A stretch of DNA of 48,768 bases from an uncultured Bacilli bacterium (GTDB taxonomy: Bacteria; Bacillota_I; Bacilli_A; RF39; UBA660): contig CAKOSE010000006.1 of the NCBI GenBank assembly GCA_934102055.1, positions 1-48,768 of the forward strand, read 5' to 3'. Below, piece after piece: positions 1 through 8,033 of this stretch. A program made the position numbers and the translations under genes. The notes below the pieces were generated by a model. The model was not told the origin of the DNA. It worked only from the letters and a program-made list of their open reading frames with translations, and did not search any database. How positions within the stretch are numbered: position 1 is the stretch's first letter; each line of letters opens with the position of its first letter.

Positions 1-32
1 TCTTTCTTCATAACTTATTTTAGTCATACAAA

Positions 33-66
33 AACCTCGTTTCTATTTTGTCCAAGAAACGGGGTT
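33..66 (-). terminator. Rho-independent terminator of metK
   Basis: Arms at 55-66 and 33-44 form a 12-bp stem with one G-T wobble around a 10-nt loop. On the minus strand it is followed by a short T run, and it lies about 55 nt past the metK stop. Confidence 0.75.
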
Positions 67-118
67 CATATCATAAGTAAATAAAATTGTCATCTTTTTA
101 TATTAAAAAATAATAAAA

Positions 119-1141
119 CTAACTAATAAAATGCCCAAATTTAGCTTTCTCTTCATAATTAATATTCAATAAGTTTAAATCATTAATTATATTAGAAACA
201 CAACACTCATCATATAAACCATCACATACTTCTAAATCCCCAATATTCGAAGTAATATATATAGCAAGAGGTTTGCTTAGACCGATAGCATAAGAAATTT
301 GAACAAGAACATAATCCAAATTATCGTTATTATTTAATATATTTTTAGCAATTTCTCTAGCCTTATAAGCGCCAGATCTATCAACCTTAGTAGGATCTTT
401 TCCAGAAAAAGCTCCTCCACCAACCGGAGCAAAACCATGATAAGAATCAACCACAATTTTTCTTCCAGTAAGACCTGCGTCGCCCTCAAAACCTCCAATT
501 AAAAACTTACCAGTTGGGTTAATTAAAAACTGTTCAACAGAAATATCATATAAATTGCAAATATCCTTACATATATCAATTATTATATTATCAGTCTTGT
601 CACGTTCCACCTCAGTATTTTGATAACACACAACAAAATCCTTGATTTTAACTAATTTATTATTTTCATAATACCCAGTTATCTGAGCCTTTCCATCAGG
701 CAAAAATCTCTTATCATTTTTTCTAAGCTCATCATAAGCCATACTAAGCTTCTGCAAAATAACCATAGCAAGTGGAAGAAATTCATCCGTATCACGACAG
801 GCATATCCAAACATCATTCCATTATCTCCAGCCCCACCAACCTCATCATTAGTACCAAGAGCTATGTCACTACTTTGATGCCCTAAATTATTTACAACTT
901 CTACATCAACACTATAACCAATATCATTTAAAACCCTTTTTACAACATCATCAACATTAACAATTCCATTACTTGTTACCTCTCCAGTAACAAAAACCTT
1001 ACCTTTACCACCCATTACCTCAATACCACATCTTGAAGCTTTATCCTTTTCTAAATACGCATCTAAAAGAGCATCACTAATTTGATCACACACTTTATCA
1101 GGATGTCCCCTAAATACTATTTCATTACTAAAAACTTTCAT
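119..1141 (-). CDS. metK: S-adenosylmethionine synthetase, compact form
   Basis: Makes S-adenosylmethionine from methionine and ATP in the cytosol. The N-terminal GHPDK motif (residues 13-17) carries the ATP-binding His and Asp. The central GAGDNG-MMFGYA motif and the glycine-rich GGGAFSGKDPTKVDRS loop are intact, and NPTG plus GLTGRK are recognisable. At 340 residues it is clearly shorter than the usual 380-400: several loops are trimmed and the chain stops just after the FGHF motif, where other MetKs have about 20 more residues. The start ATG at 1141 has a GGAGG-type site 4-8 nt upstream. It is monocistronic behind a SAM-I riboswitch, so feedback by its own product is expected. Family assignment is firm; the shortening is the only oddity. 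Confidence 0.95.
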   Translation of the reverse strand: MKVFSNEIVFRGHPDKVCDQISDALLDAYLEKDKASRCGIEVMGGKGKVFVTGEVTSNGIVNVDDVVKRVLNDIGYSVDVEVVNNLGHQSSDIALGTNDEVGGAGDNGMMFGYACRDTDEFLPLAMVILQKLSMAYDELRKNDKRFLPDGKAQITGYYENNKLVKIKDFVVCYQNTEVERDKTDNIIIDICKDICNLYDISVEQFLINPTGKFLIGGFEGDAGLTGRKIVVDSYHGFAPVGGGAFSGKDPTKVDRSGAYKAREIAKNILNNNDNLDYVLVQISYAIGLSKPLAIYITSNIGDLEVCDGLYDECCVSNIINDLNLLNINYEEKAKFGHFIS

Positions 1142-1191
1142 AAATCCTCCTTCTACATCTTAAGAAGAAATACTAATTCACATACTTCTAT

Positions 1192-1315
1192 AAAAAAACA
1201 CCCGAGATAACTAAATCCCAAGTGAAATAGTTATCTTATAGATCTAGCATTACCACCTAACTTATTTAGGTTGGTGTGATTTCCTAGGGCTAGTCCCTCC
1301 ATCACTCTTTATAAG
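1192..1315 (-). promoter_or_regulatory. SAM-I (S-box) riboswitch with terminator/antiterminator
   Basis: Read on the minus strand, the leader has the S-box signature: AAAGAG, GATGGAGGGACTAGCCC, an AAACC-type segment, a GGTGGTAATGCTA segment, and a P1 helix pairing CTTATA (1310-1315) with TATAAG (1235-1240). The 3' strand of P1 overlaps an antiterminator (1228-1236 with 1205-1213). The alternative terminator pairs 1217-1224 with 1199-1206 and is followed by seven T (1192-1198). SAM binding should favour termination before metK. Confidence 0.93.
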
Positions 1316-1325
1316 ATTTAATTAA

Positions 1326-1354
1326 ATTATAATATATAAGACGAAAAAGTTCAA
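1326..1354 (-). promoter_or_regulatory. Housekeeping promoter of metK leader
   Basis: TTGAAC (1349-1354) and TATAAT (1326-1331) are separated by 17 nt. Transcription would start a few bases before the riboswitch aptamer, which fits the expected leader. Confidence 0.8.
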
Positions 1355-1479
1355 GCAAAAGTTTACAAATTAGTTTTCAATAAAACCAGCATATAAATAA
1401 TATTTTCTATAAAAAAACTATAAACGTTAGGAAAACCAAAAACTTTATGCCTATATTATATATGAGGGAGGAAAATAAA

Positions 1480-2241
1480 ATGATAAATATAGGAATAAAA
1501 AATGAACTCATTTACGTTAACTATTTAAACAATAAAAAAGTCAGTGAGTTAAATCCACTAATCCAAGAACTATTATATAAAGTGTTCAACAAAATTAATG
1601 ACAATAACACAGTAACAGCAAGAAGAAGTGATCTAGCTGAAAAAACTGATATTATTGTAACAATAAATGAAGAAGAAAGAAATTTTAGCTTAAAAATAGG
1701 AGACAAGAACTCTTTTCACATGGAACCAATCTCAGAATTTATACATTTCCTAATAGAAAATGGCTTCGAAAAAGAAGTAATAGAAAAATACCTAAAATTT
1801 CATTATGCAGATGGTACAACAAATGGTACAGGTACCAGAAGAATGAGTGTTTCAGAATATAAAGAACACTATCAAAAAGATATTGATTATCTAAATGAAA
1901 AATTCAAAAACAAAGAATTTATAAATAAATGTATAGAAAGATTTATCCTAAAAGGAAGAATTAAAAATTCAAGAGAAGTAGATGCAGTAATAAGCGGCAA
2001 AGTAAATGACTTATTATTTATAACAAACAAGGAAGTTAAATATCTAGTAAACAAGTATATTGACATCAAAACAACAGGATTGCATATAGGCCCCTTATTT
2101 ATACAACCACATACTAGAAATCTTAATTACAACAAAAAATATGAAAAGTATAGATATTGTGTCCAAATAAAATGGTTCAATTTTACTGATCATATTATTT
2201 GGTATATGAATGAATTAGTAATAAAAAACCAAAACATGTAA
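1480..2241 (+). CDS. Hypothetical protein, possible PD-(D/E)XK-like nuclease
   Basis: Not firmly recognised. The ATG at 1480 is preferred over the in-frame ATG at 1447 because AGGGAGG (1465-1471) lies 8 nt before it; the product is 253 residues. The N-terminal half has the layout of a restriction-endonuclease-like fold: a helix with NPLIQELLYKVF, then KTDIIVTI (an acidic residue at a strand), then FSLKIGDKNSFHMEP, where SLK sits where ExK or QxK is normal. No transmembrane segment or signal peptide. It stands alone between metK (opposite strand) and tRNA-Gly, next to rearranged tRNA fragments, which fits an acquired gene. Function is inference only; the acidic residue usual in the ExK motif appears to be missing. 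Confidence 0.6.
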   Translation: MINIGIKNELIYVNYLNNKKVSELNPLIQELLYKVFNKINDNNTVTARRSDLAEKTDIIVTINEEERNFSLKIGDKNSFHMEPISEFIHFLIENGFEKEVIEKYLKFHYADGTTNGTGTRRMSVSEYKEHYQKDIDYLNEKFKNKEFINKCIERFILKGRIKNSREVDAVISGKVNDLLFITNKEVKYLVNKYIDIKTTGLHIGPLFIQPHTRNLNYNKKYEKYRYCVQIKWFNFTDHIIWYMNELVIKNQNM

Positions 2242-2349
2242 GGTTTATAAAATGAATAATGAATTTATCTCAAAACTGATAAAAAATAACACAAAGAATA
2301 ATAAACTAACTTAAAACTAATTTGATCATGAATCAAACAAACTGAAAAT

Positions 2350-2379
2350 TAGTTTAATGTTCCAAGCTAACTACGGGAG
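2350..2379 (+). repeat. Internally deleted tRNA-Gly copy (inverted relative to the gene)
   Basis: Bases 2360-2379 match exactly, in opposite orientation, nucleotides 33-52 of the adjacent tRNA-Gly (complement of 2450-2469). The preceding ten bases TAGTTTAATG match the tRNA just before its D loop. The copy therefore looks like a tRNA-Gly fragment from which about 14 nt (end of D arm and 5' anticodon stem) were removed. Confidence 0.7.
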
Positions 2380-2383
2380 GACA

Positions 2384-2415
2384 CAAAAAAAGAACTCAGT
2401 AAACACCAAGTTCTT
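2384..2415 (-). terminator. Terminator of tRNA-Gly transcript
   Basis: AAGAACT (2390-2396) pairs with AGTTCTT (2409-2415). On the minus strand the stem is followed by a T run (2384-2390), 12 nt after the tRNA 3' end. Confidence 0.8.
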
Positions 2416-2426
2416 AATCTACAAAT

Positions 2427-2500
2427 TGGAGCGGATGAGGAGAATCGAACTCCCGTAGTTAGCTTGGAAGGCTAAGGTTCTACCATTAAACTACATCCGC
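2427..2500 (-). tRNA. tRNA-Gly (anticodon TCC)
   Basis: A 74-nt cloverleaf on the minus strand with acceptor stem GCGGATG/CATCCGC, anticodon loop CTTCCAA (anticodon TCC), T loop TTCGATT and an encoded CCA. It has its own promoter upstream and terminator downstream. Confidence 0.96.
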
Positions 2501-2532
2501 AGCAAGCAATCAATTAACAATTGACAATACTA

Positions 2533-2562
2533 ATTATATGGTAAAACCTTAGCCTATGTCAA
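2533..2562 (-). promoter_or_regulatory. Promoter of tRNA-Gly
   Basis: TTGACA (2557-2562) and TATAAT (2533-2538) with an 18-nt spacer on the minus strand. Most of the spacer is the inverted tRNA fragment described at 2538-2555. Confidence 0.8.
2538..2555 (+). repeat. Second inverted tRNA-Gly fragment inside its promoter
   Basis: Eighteen bases match tRNA-Gly nucleotides of the D arm and 5' anticodon strand (complement of 2469-2486) with one mismatch. It corresponds to the segment missing from the copy at 2350-2379 and ends at tRNA position 33, where the other fragment begins. Confidence 0.7.
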
Positions 2563-2590
2563 GCCTTTATAGTAAAAAACTATGGAAAAA

Positions 2591-2620
2591 TTTCAAAAAA
2601 ATGCAACAATATGTTATAAT
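2591..2620 (+). promoter_or_regulatory. Likely promoter of cysteine desulfurase operon
   Basis: A perfect TATAAT at 2615-2620 lies 22 nt before the start codon; TTTCAA (2591-2596) at 18 nt is a weak -35. Confidence 0.5.
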
Positions 2621-2642
2621 TGACTAAGAAAAAGGTGATATT

Positions 2643-3689
2643 ATGACATATTTAGACTACTCAGCTACAACAATGATAAATAATGAAGTATTAAAAGAAA
2701 TAGGAGAGTCTCTCTTCGAAAGCATAGCAGAGGAAGAACTAAACAAATATAAAAAAAGAATTCAAAATATCTTAAATACAACTTTAGAAGTAAACATAAC
2801 AAGTGGATCCACAGAATCAAATAATTGGGCATTAAAAGGCATATGTCATGAAAAAGATAACAATAAAAACAAAGTAATAACAACCCAAATGGAACATTCC
2901 TCAATAAATGAATCACTAAAATACCTAGAAACAAAAGGCTATGAAATATTATATGCCCCATTAAACGATGGAACAGTAGATATAGAAAAACTAGAACCAT
3001 TATTAACAGATAAAGTTGCTCTAATAACCATTTCTTCCGTAAATTCAGAAACAGGCACTTTACAACCAGTAGAGCAAATAGTAAAATTAGCAAAAAAGCA
3101 CAAAATACCTTTCCACTGTGACATGACCCAAAGTATAGGAAAAATAAATATTCCTTTTGACAATATAGATTTAATAAGTATTTCCGCCCATAAAATATAC
3201 GGTCCAAAAGGAATAGGACTATTATTAAAAAATAAAAATACAGATTTAAAAACCATAATATATGGCCAAAGAAAATATAATCTAGGTCTAGTAAAAGGTA
3301 TCACAAAAGCTTTAGAAATATCACTAAAGGATCTAAATCAAAATTACAAAAAAGTAGAAGACTTAAACAATTATCTAAAAGATAACTTAAAAAGTCTTCC
3401 TAATATTATTATTAACCAAAGCAAAAACTCTATACCACATATTTTAAATATAAGCATTTTAAACTACAAGCCTGAAACATTCTTACATTATTTAGAACAA
3501 GATGATATTTATATATCCACCAAAAGTGCTTGTTCAAGTTCAAATTCCTATTCCAGGGCAGTATATGCTTTAACAGAAAATAAACACCTAGCAGAAACCT
3601 CAGTAAGAATAAGCATTTCCCATTTAACCTGTAAAAATGACTTAGACAAAGTTATCACTTTGATAAAAAGGGGGAAACATGCAAGATAA
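2643..3689 (+). CDS. Cysteine desulfurase (NifS/IscS family)
   Basis: PLP enzyme of aminotransferase class V that takes sulfur from cysteine for Fe-S clusters or tRNA thiolation. The N-terminal YLDYSATT, the GSTESNNWALKG substrate loop, the PLP lysine in SAHKIYGPKG (about residue 183) and the sulfur-accepting Cys in STKSACSSS (about residue 297) are all present. At 348 residues it is somewhat shorter than typical NifS/IscS (about 380-400). No iscU or thiI partner is adjacent; instead it overlaps the RNHCP-domain gene by 11 bp, so the two are translated together. Start ATG at 2643 has AAAGGTGA upstream. Confidence 0.9.
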   Translation: MTYLDYSATTMINNEVLKEIGESLFESIAEEELNKYKKRIQNILNTTLEVNITSGSTESNNWALKGICHEKDNNKNKVITTQMEHSSINESLKYLETKGYEILYAPLNDGTVDIEKLEPLLTDKVALITISSVNSETGTLQPVEQIVKLAKKHKIPFHCDMTQSIGKINIPFDNIDLISISAHKIYGPKGIGLLLKNKNTDLKTIIYGQRKYNLGLVKGITKALEISLKDLNQNYKKVEDLNNYLKDNLKSLPNIIINQSKNSIPHILNISILNYKPETFLHYLEQDDIYISTKSACSSSNSYSRAVYALTENKHLAETSVRISISHLTCKNDLDKVITLIKRGKHAR

Positions 3690-3990
3690 AAGATTTACTA
3701 TGATAGATGAAGAATTTATTTGTTTCAATTGCAATACAAATGTTAAACCTCTAGGGTACACCGCAAGAGATCATTGCCCAAACTGTTTATATTCCATGCA
3801 TTTAGACATAAATCCCGGTGATAGGAAATCAAACTGTCATGGCATTTTAAAACCAATAGGAATAGAAAAATCAAAAAAAGATAGTTATAAAATCTTGTAC
3901 AAATGTGAAAAATGTGGTTACAAAACAAAAAATAAAGCTGCTATCGACGATAATATAGACGAAATAATAAGACTAAGTGTTGCAGAATAA
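3679..3990 (+). CDS. RNHCP-domain zinc-binding protein
   Basis: A 103-residue cytosolic protein with two CxxC knuckles (CFNC near residue 15, CPNC near 34 in the variant RDHCPNC of the family's RNHCP signature), a further Cys in NCHG and a final CEKCGY pair. This matches the small RNHCP family whose function is unknown; zinc binding is inferred from cysteine spacing. It overlaps the end of the cysteine desulfurase gene, and its start lies in that coding sequence next to a GGGG-type ribosome site. Confidence 0.8.
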   Translation: MQDKRFTMIDEEFICFNCNTNVKPLGYTARDHCPNCLYSMHLDINPGDRKSNCHGILKPIGIEKSKKDSYKILYKCEKCGYKTKNKAAIDDNIDEIIRLSVAE

Positions 3991-4012
3991 TAATTTATTG
4001 AGGAGTACAATA

Positions 4013-5239
4013 ATGAAAAAAATAATAAAACTTTTAATATGTTTATTTATATTAATCCTATTCTTCGAATTAATTACATACCTTTTCAAAACACATCACG
4101 AAATAACATATGACATAAAAGACGATAAAATAGTATATAAAATAAACGAAGTCTATAAAAACAAAAAATATTACATCAAAATAGAAAATAAAAATTATAA
4201 ATACTCTTTCGAAATTAATGACAACTTTCATAAAAGAAAAAAGATAATAAAAAAAATATATACTTATAATGCCGAAAATACTAAATGCATTTATCCTAAA
4301 ACAAAAGATAAGAAAAACACAGAAACCAATATACTATGCAGTAATTCCAAAGAATCATTTTCATATGATTCATACAAAGATAAACTTTCCAAATTTATTG
4401 AAACCCTAAAAAAAGAAGGTATTTCTAGTCCCTCATGGGCAAAAAACAGTGATAGTACAAAAAACTTAGAAACCCTCTCAGTTTACCAAAAAAATATCAA
4501 AAAAGGACTCCATATCCTAATCTATAAATATAACGGTTTTTATAGTGTATCAAATGACAATCTTGAAATAATTAAACTTTTTAAAAATGATACCTACAAA
4601 AACAACCTAGGAGTCTCACTTGGCAGGTACTATATAATACCAAATTATAACCAAAAATATGAATACAACGAATTCTATGTTATTGACATGAAAAAAAATA
4701 AAACAAAAATCAGAACAACAAAACAAAAAATATCAAAAGATTCTTACATAAATGGCGTTATTGATAATGAGATATACTTATTTGACAAAGATGAACTTAA
4801 ACAATATAAAATATCAAAAAACGGCAAAAAAGTAACAGAAGTAGGAAACAAAAAAAATGGTGCACTCTATTATAATTTAGGCTTTGAAACAAAAGACATT
4901 TATTCCTTTAGAGATAACAACTTAAAATTTAAAACTAATAACAATTATATAAAAAAAATCGAGGGAAGCACCAGCATAAAGTTTATAGAAAACGATAAAG
5001 ATACATATTACTATGTAACAGATTCAAACAATGTCTATTACTATAACACCAATAGTAAAATTAAAGTACAACTTTTTAATAAAAAAATAAGTGACTTTAA
5101 ACTAGTTAATGAAACTTTATTCTTCATATCAGACGATACATTATATTCTTACAATCAACAAGAAGGAATAAAACAACTTTTAAAATACAAAGAATTATCA
5201 TTCAACTGGGATAATCGAATTGCTATATATATGGAGTAA
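4013..5239 (+). CDS. Membrane-anchored, Lys/Asn-rich extracytoplasmic protein
   Basis: Not recognised. The ATG at 4013 follows GAGGAG (4000-4004), giving 408 residues; the longer frame from 3977 has no ribosome site. Residues 3-25 form one hydrophobic segment (KLLICLFILILFFELITYLF), so the rest should lie outside the membrane. That part is rich in Lys, Asn, Tyr and Asp and alternates short strands with turns, including repeated NDNL/YYY-type blocks suggestive of a beta-propeller-like fold, as in other bacterial surface or DUF5050-type proteins; this is a guess. It may be co-transcribed with the two genes before it. Confidence 0.7.
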   Translation: MKKIIKLLICLFILILFFELITYLFKTHHEITYDIKDDKIVYKINEVYKNKKYYIKIENKNYKYSFEINDNFHKRKKIIKKIYTYNAENTKCIYPKTKDKKNTETNILCSNSKESFSYDSYKDKLSKFIETLKKEGISSPSWAKNSDSTKNLETLSVYQKNIKKGLHILIYKYNGFYSVSNDNLEIIKLFKNDTYKNNLGVSLGRYYIIPNYNQKYEYNEFYVIDMKKNKTKIRTTKQKISKDSYINGVIDNEIYLFDKDELKQYKISKNGKKVTEVGNKKNGALYYNLGFETKDIYSFRDNNLKFKTNNNYIKKIEGSTSIKFIENDKDTYYYVTDSNNVYYYNTNSKIKVQLFNKKISDFKLVNETLFFISDDTLYSYNQQEGIKQLLKYKELSFNWDNRIAIYME

Positions 5240-5286
5240 TTATTACTCTTCTTTTTCATATATTTAAAAAAAGGAGGTATTGTTAT

Positions 5287-5739
5287 ATGGACATGTATGT
5301 AGTAGAAAAAGGAGATACTATTGAAAGCATTGGTAGAAAGTATAATATTCCCGTTATAGAAATAATCCAGGCCAATAATTTAACCGCACCTTATCTATTA
5401 AAAGAAGGACAAAGCTTAACCATTCCAACTGGTCTTTATAATATTTTTAATTATTACAAAGTAAAAAAAGGAGATTCCTTATATGAAATCGCCAAATCCA
5501 ATAATATAAGTGTTGATTTACTAGCTCAAGTAAACGGCCTAGAAAAAGATGAATACATATACGAAGGACAAACTATTCTCGTTCCAAAAGGAGACGTATC
5601 CTTATATATAACCAAAACTGGTGATACCATAGAAACCCTGTCAGAATTCTTTAATGCACCTTCATCAGATATCATCTATAGCAATAACAACATTTACTTA
5701 TTACCAGGACAACTTGTAATTTATAGAAAACAATCATAA
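5287..5739 (+). CDS. Triple LysM-domain protein
   Basis: The whole 150-residue protein is three LysM modules, at about residues 4-47, 53-99 and 104-147, each with the VxKGDT/S opening and GQxLxIP-type end. LysM binds N-acetylglucosamine glycans in peptidoglycan. There is no signal peptide and no catalytic domain, a composition seen in spore-coat and cortex proteins that are assembled from the mother cell; that role is inference. The third module is the most divergent. A strong AAAGGAGGT (5270-5278) precedes the start; ATG 5287 or 5293 are both possible. Confidence 0.88.
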   Translation: MDMYVVEKGDTIESIGRKYNIPVIEIIQANNLTAPYLLKEGQSLTIPTGLYNIFNYYKVKKGDSLYEIAKSNNISVDLLAQVNGLEKDEYIYEGQTILVPKGDVSLYITKTGDTIETLSEFFNAPSSDIIYSNNNIYLLPGQLVIYRKQS

Positions 5740-5752
5740 TAACTTTAAAGTA

Positions 5753-5781
5753 TAGACATACAGTTTTTTATATTGTATAAT
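5753..5781 (+). promoter_or_regulatory. Promoter of DUF5684 gene
   Basis: TAGACA (5753-5758), a 17-nt spacer and TATAAT (5776-5781), 26 nt before the start codon. Confidence 0.7.
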
Positions 5782-5806
5782 TATTACAATAAAGGAGGAA
5801 AATGAT

Positions 5807-6190
5807 ATGGATTATACTTATTACACAACTACTAGTACAAGTGATGCATTTGCAAGTATTGGAGCAGGTACATGGATTGCTGCTCTTGCTGTTGCAGTAT
5901 TCTCAATTGTAACTATGTGGATAATCTTTAAAAAAGCTGGTCAACCAGGATGGGCAATTTTAATTCCTATCTATAATTTGATAGTTTTATTAAAGGTTGT
6001 TAATCTTGATTGGTGGCATGTTTTAATCTTTGTATTCGTGCCATTTGCATCAGTTGTATATGCTATTCTTATCCCACTTAGGCTTGCTAAAGTATTTGGA
6101 AAATCAACATCATTCGGAGTTCTTTCAATATTCTTTTCAATTATCACAAATGCAATACTAGCCTTTGGAGAAGCAAAATACCAAGGATAA
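5807..6190 (+). CDS. DUF5684-type small membrane protein
   Basis: A 127-residue integral membrane protein with about four hydrophobic segments (roughly residues 22-45, 50-66, 68-90, 98-118). Two hallmarks of the family are clear: KKAGQPGWAILIPIYN after the first helix and LAKVFGKSTSFG before the last, with KYQG at the C-terminus. This family is often found in low-GC gut bacteria, sometimes fused to signal-peptidase-like modules; its function is unknown. AAAGGAGG precedes the ATG. The next gene's promoter (a TATAAT near 6232) lies just after its stop. Confidence 0.82.
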   Translation: MDYTYYTTTSTSDAFASIGAGTWIAALAVAVFSIVTMWIIFKKAGQPGWAILIPIYNLIVLLKVVNLDWWHVLIFVFVPFASVVYAILIPLRLAKVFGKSTSFGVLSIFFSIITNAILAFGEAKYQG

Positions 6191-6263
6191 GATTTTTCGG
6201 AAAAAACTAGATTTTTTCCTTTTTTTTTGTTATAATCTTAAAGAAGAAAAAAGAGGTGATATT

Positions 6264-7577
6264 ATGAGTTTGCCAACAGTTTGTATAGTAGGAAGACCTA
6301 ATGTTGGAAAATCAACCCTATTTAATAAATTAGTAGGAAAAAAAATATCTATAATTGAAGACACTCCAGGAGTTACCAGAGATAGAATATATGGAGAAGT
6401 TTCTTATCATGGGAAAAAATTTAATTTAATCGATACTGGTGGACTGGATATTGCAAAAGAACTTTTTAACAACGAAATAAAAACACAAGTTGAAATTGGA
6501 GTTCTAGAAGCAGACAAAATAATTTTCGTAGTAGATGCCAAAGAAGGTATGACTTCAAACGATCTAGAAGTTAAAGATTTGTTAAAAAAATCAGGAAAAG
6601 AAGTAATTGTAGCAATAAACAAAGTTGATAACAAACAAGCCGAAGACAACATGTATGACTTTTATGAACTTGGTTTTGATAAATATGTCACAATAAGCGG
6701 GGAACATAACCGTGGAATAGCAGATCTTCTAGACGAAGTAACACATGACTTTACTAAAGAAGGCCAAGAAATTGACGAAAGAACAAGAATATGTGTTATT
6801 GGAAGACCAAACGTAGGAAAAAGTAGTCTTATAAATGCTCTGTTAAACGAAGAACGAGTAATAGTAAGTAATGTTGCAGGAACAACCAGAGATTCCGTAG
6901 ATATACCATTCAAATATGAAAAAGAAGAGTATATCTTAATAGACACAGCAGGTATGCGAAAAAAAGGAAAAGTTTTCGAATCAATTGAAAAATACAGTTT
7001 ACTAAGAAGTATGAGAGCCATCGATAGAGCAGATATTTGTCTTCTTGTAATAAATAGAGAAGAAGGAATAATAGAACATGATAAACATATCGCAGGATAT
7101 GCCCTTGATAAAGGGAAAGGAATAATTATCGTTGTCAACAAATGGGATACTGTTACTGAAAAAGAAAACGACCTAAAAGAATTTACAAAAGAAATTCGTG
7201 AAGAATTCAAATTCATTTCCTATGCCCCTATAGTATTTTTATCAGCACTTACAAAAAAAAGAATTCATACTCTTATGCCTGAAGTTAAACGTGTCAGAGA
7301 AAGTATCACCAAAGAAATTAAAACTAGTGTCCTAAACAACGTCATTATGGAAGCATATGGACTTAATCCAGCACCATCCTATAAAGGTAAGCGTCTTAAA
7401 ATTTATTTCGTATCTCAAACCGGAGTAAAACCTCCAAAATTTACTTTTAATGTCAACAATAAAGGACTTGTCCACTTCTCATATGAAAGATACTTAGAAA
7501 ACAAAATAAGAGAAAGCTTTGATTTTACAGGAACCCCAATAGAAATTCTCTTTAAAAACAAAAATGATATTATATAA
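6264..7577 (+). CDS. der: Ribosome-assembly GTPase Der (EngA)
   Basis: Essential double GTPase needed for maturation of the 50S subunit. Both G domains are complete: GRPNVGKS at residues 8-15, DTPGVTR, DTGG, NKVD in the first; GRPNVGKS, TAGTTRDS, DTAGMR and NKWD in the second. The KH-like C-terminal domain ends in FDFTGTPIEILFK. Start ATG 6264 follows GAGGTGAT; the longer frame from 6165 runs back through the preceding gene and has no ribosome site. At 437 residues it is full length. Confidence 0.97.
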   Translation: MSLPTVCIVGRPNVGKSTLFNKLVGKKISIIEDTPGVTRDRIYGEVSYHGKKFNLIDTGGLDIAKELFNNEIKTQVEIGVLEADKIIFVVDAKEGMTSNDLEVKDLLKKSGKEVIVAINKVDNKQAEDNMYDFYELGFDKYVTISGEHNRGIADLLDEVTHDFTKEGQEIDERTRICVIGRPNVGKSSLINALLNEERVIVSNVAGTTRDSVDIPFKYEKEEYILIDTAGMRKKGKVFESIEKYSLLRSMRAIDRADICLLVINREEGIIEHDKHIAGYALDKGKGIIIVVNKWDTVTEKENDLKEFTKEIREEFKFISYAPIVFLSALTKKRIHTLMPEVKRVRESITKEIKTSVLNNVIMEAYGLNPAPSYKGKRLKIYFVSQTGVKPPKFTFNVNNKGLVHFSYERYLENKIRESFDFTGTPIEILFKNKNDII

Positions 7578-7638
7578 ACCTTAATATTTTAATAGCAAAA
7601 ATAGGCCTTTTACATAGATTATAGTAGGAGGTTTTATT

Positions 7639-7884
7639 TTGAGATTAACAGATAATTTTTTTAAAAAGGTTGAAAAGAAAACTAATGTTGACAAGGACAC
7701 TATTTTATCCTTAGCAGAAAAACTTCAAGATGATAACATGAAAAACGAAGATGCACTTCGAGATGTTATAAAACAAATAAGTTCCCTAACAGGTAGAGAT
7801 GTCCCAAAAGAGAAGGAAGACAAAATTATTAACACAATTCTAAACGACAAAGTCCCTGATAACCTTGATGACTATATTAAATAG
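7639..7884 (+). CDS. spoVIF: Stage VI sporulation protein F
   Basis: An 81-residue protein that closely follows Bacillus SpoVIF: NFFKKVEKKTNV at the start, then the KDTILSLAEKLQ helix and the VPKEKEDKIINTILNDKVP block. In Bacillus it acts in the mother cell and is needed for correct spore-coat assembly. The start is a TTG with a strong AGGAGG 8 nt upstream. It stands between der and a transposable element, with a good terminator behind it. Confidence 0.88.
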   Translation: MRLTDNFFKKVEKKTNVDKDTILSLAEKLQDDNMKNEDALRDVIKQISSLTGRDVPKEKEDKIINTILNDKVPDNLDDYIK

Positions 7885-7903
7885 AGTTTTTCATATTTTA
7901 AGC

Positions 7904-7926
7904 AAGATCTTTTGATCTTTTTTTCT
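7904..7926 (+). terminator. Terminator of spoVIF
   Basis: AAGATC (7904-7909) and GATCTT (7914-7919) with a TTTT loop, followed by a long T run. Confidence 0.8.
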
Positions 7927-7979
7927 TTTTTATCTTATAGGAAAGTTCTCGATTAGTTATGAAAATAATTTATTAGCTA

Positions 7980-8009
7980 TTGACGAACATATGTTTTATT
8001 TGTTATAAT
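7980..8009 (+). promoter_or_regulatory. Promoter before tnpB with SOS-box-like palindrome
   Basis: TTGACG (7980-7985), an 18-nt spacer and TATAAT (8004-8009). The spacer begins with CGAACATATGTTTT (7984-7997), one or two bases from the Bacillus LexA (DinR) operator CGAACATATGTTCG. Whether it belongs to the element or is the old ruvA promoter region is unclear. Confidence 0.6.
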
Positions 8010-8033
8010 TAAACTATCAAGGGGGATATGTGT

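Noticed and set aside
2665..3207. Minus-strand open frame of 180 codons opposite the cysteine desulfurase gene
   Set aside because: The product is a Leu/Phe-rich shadow of a well-supported gene, without ribosome site or family motifs.
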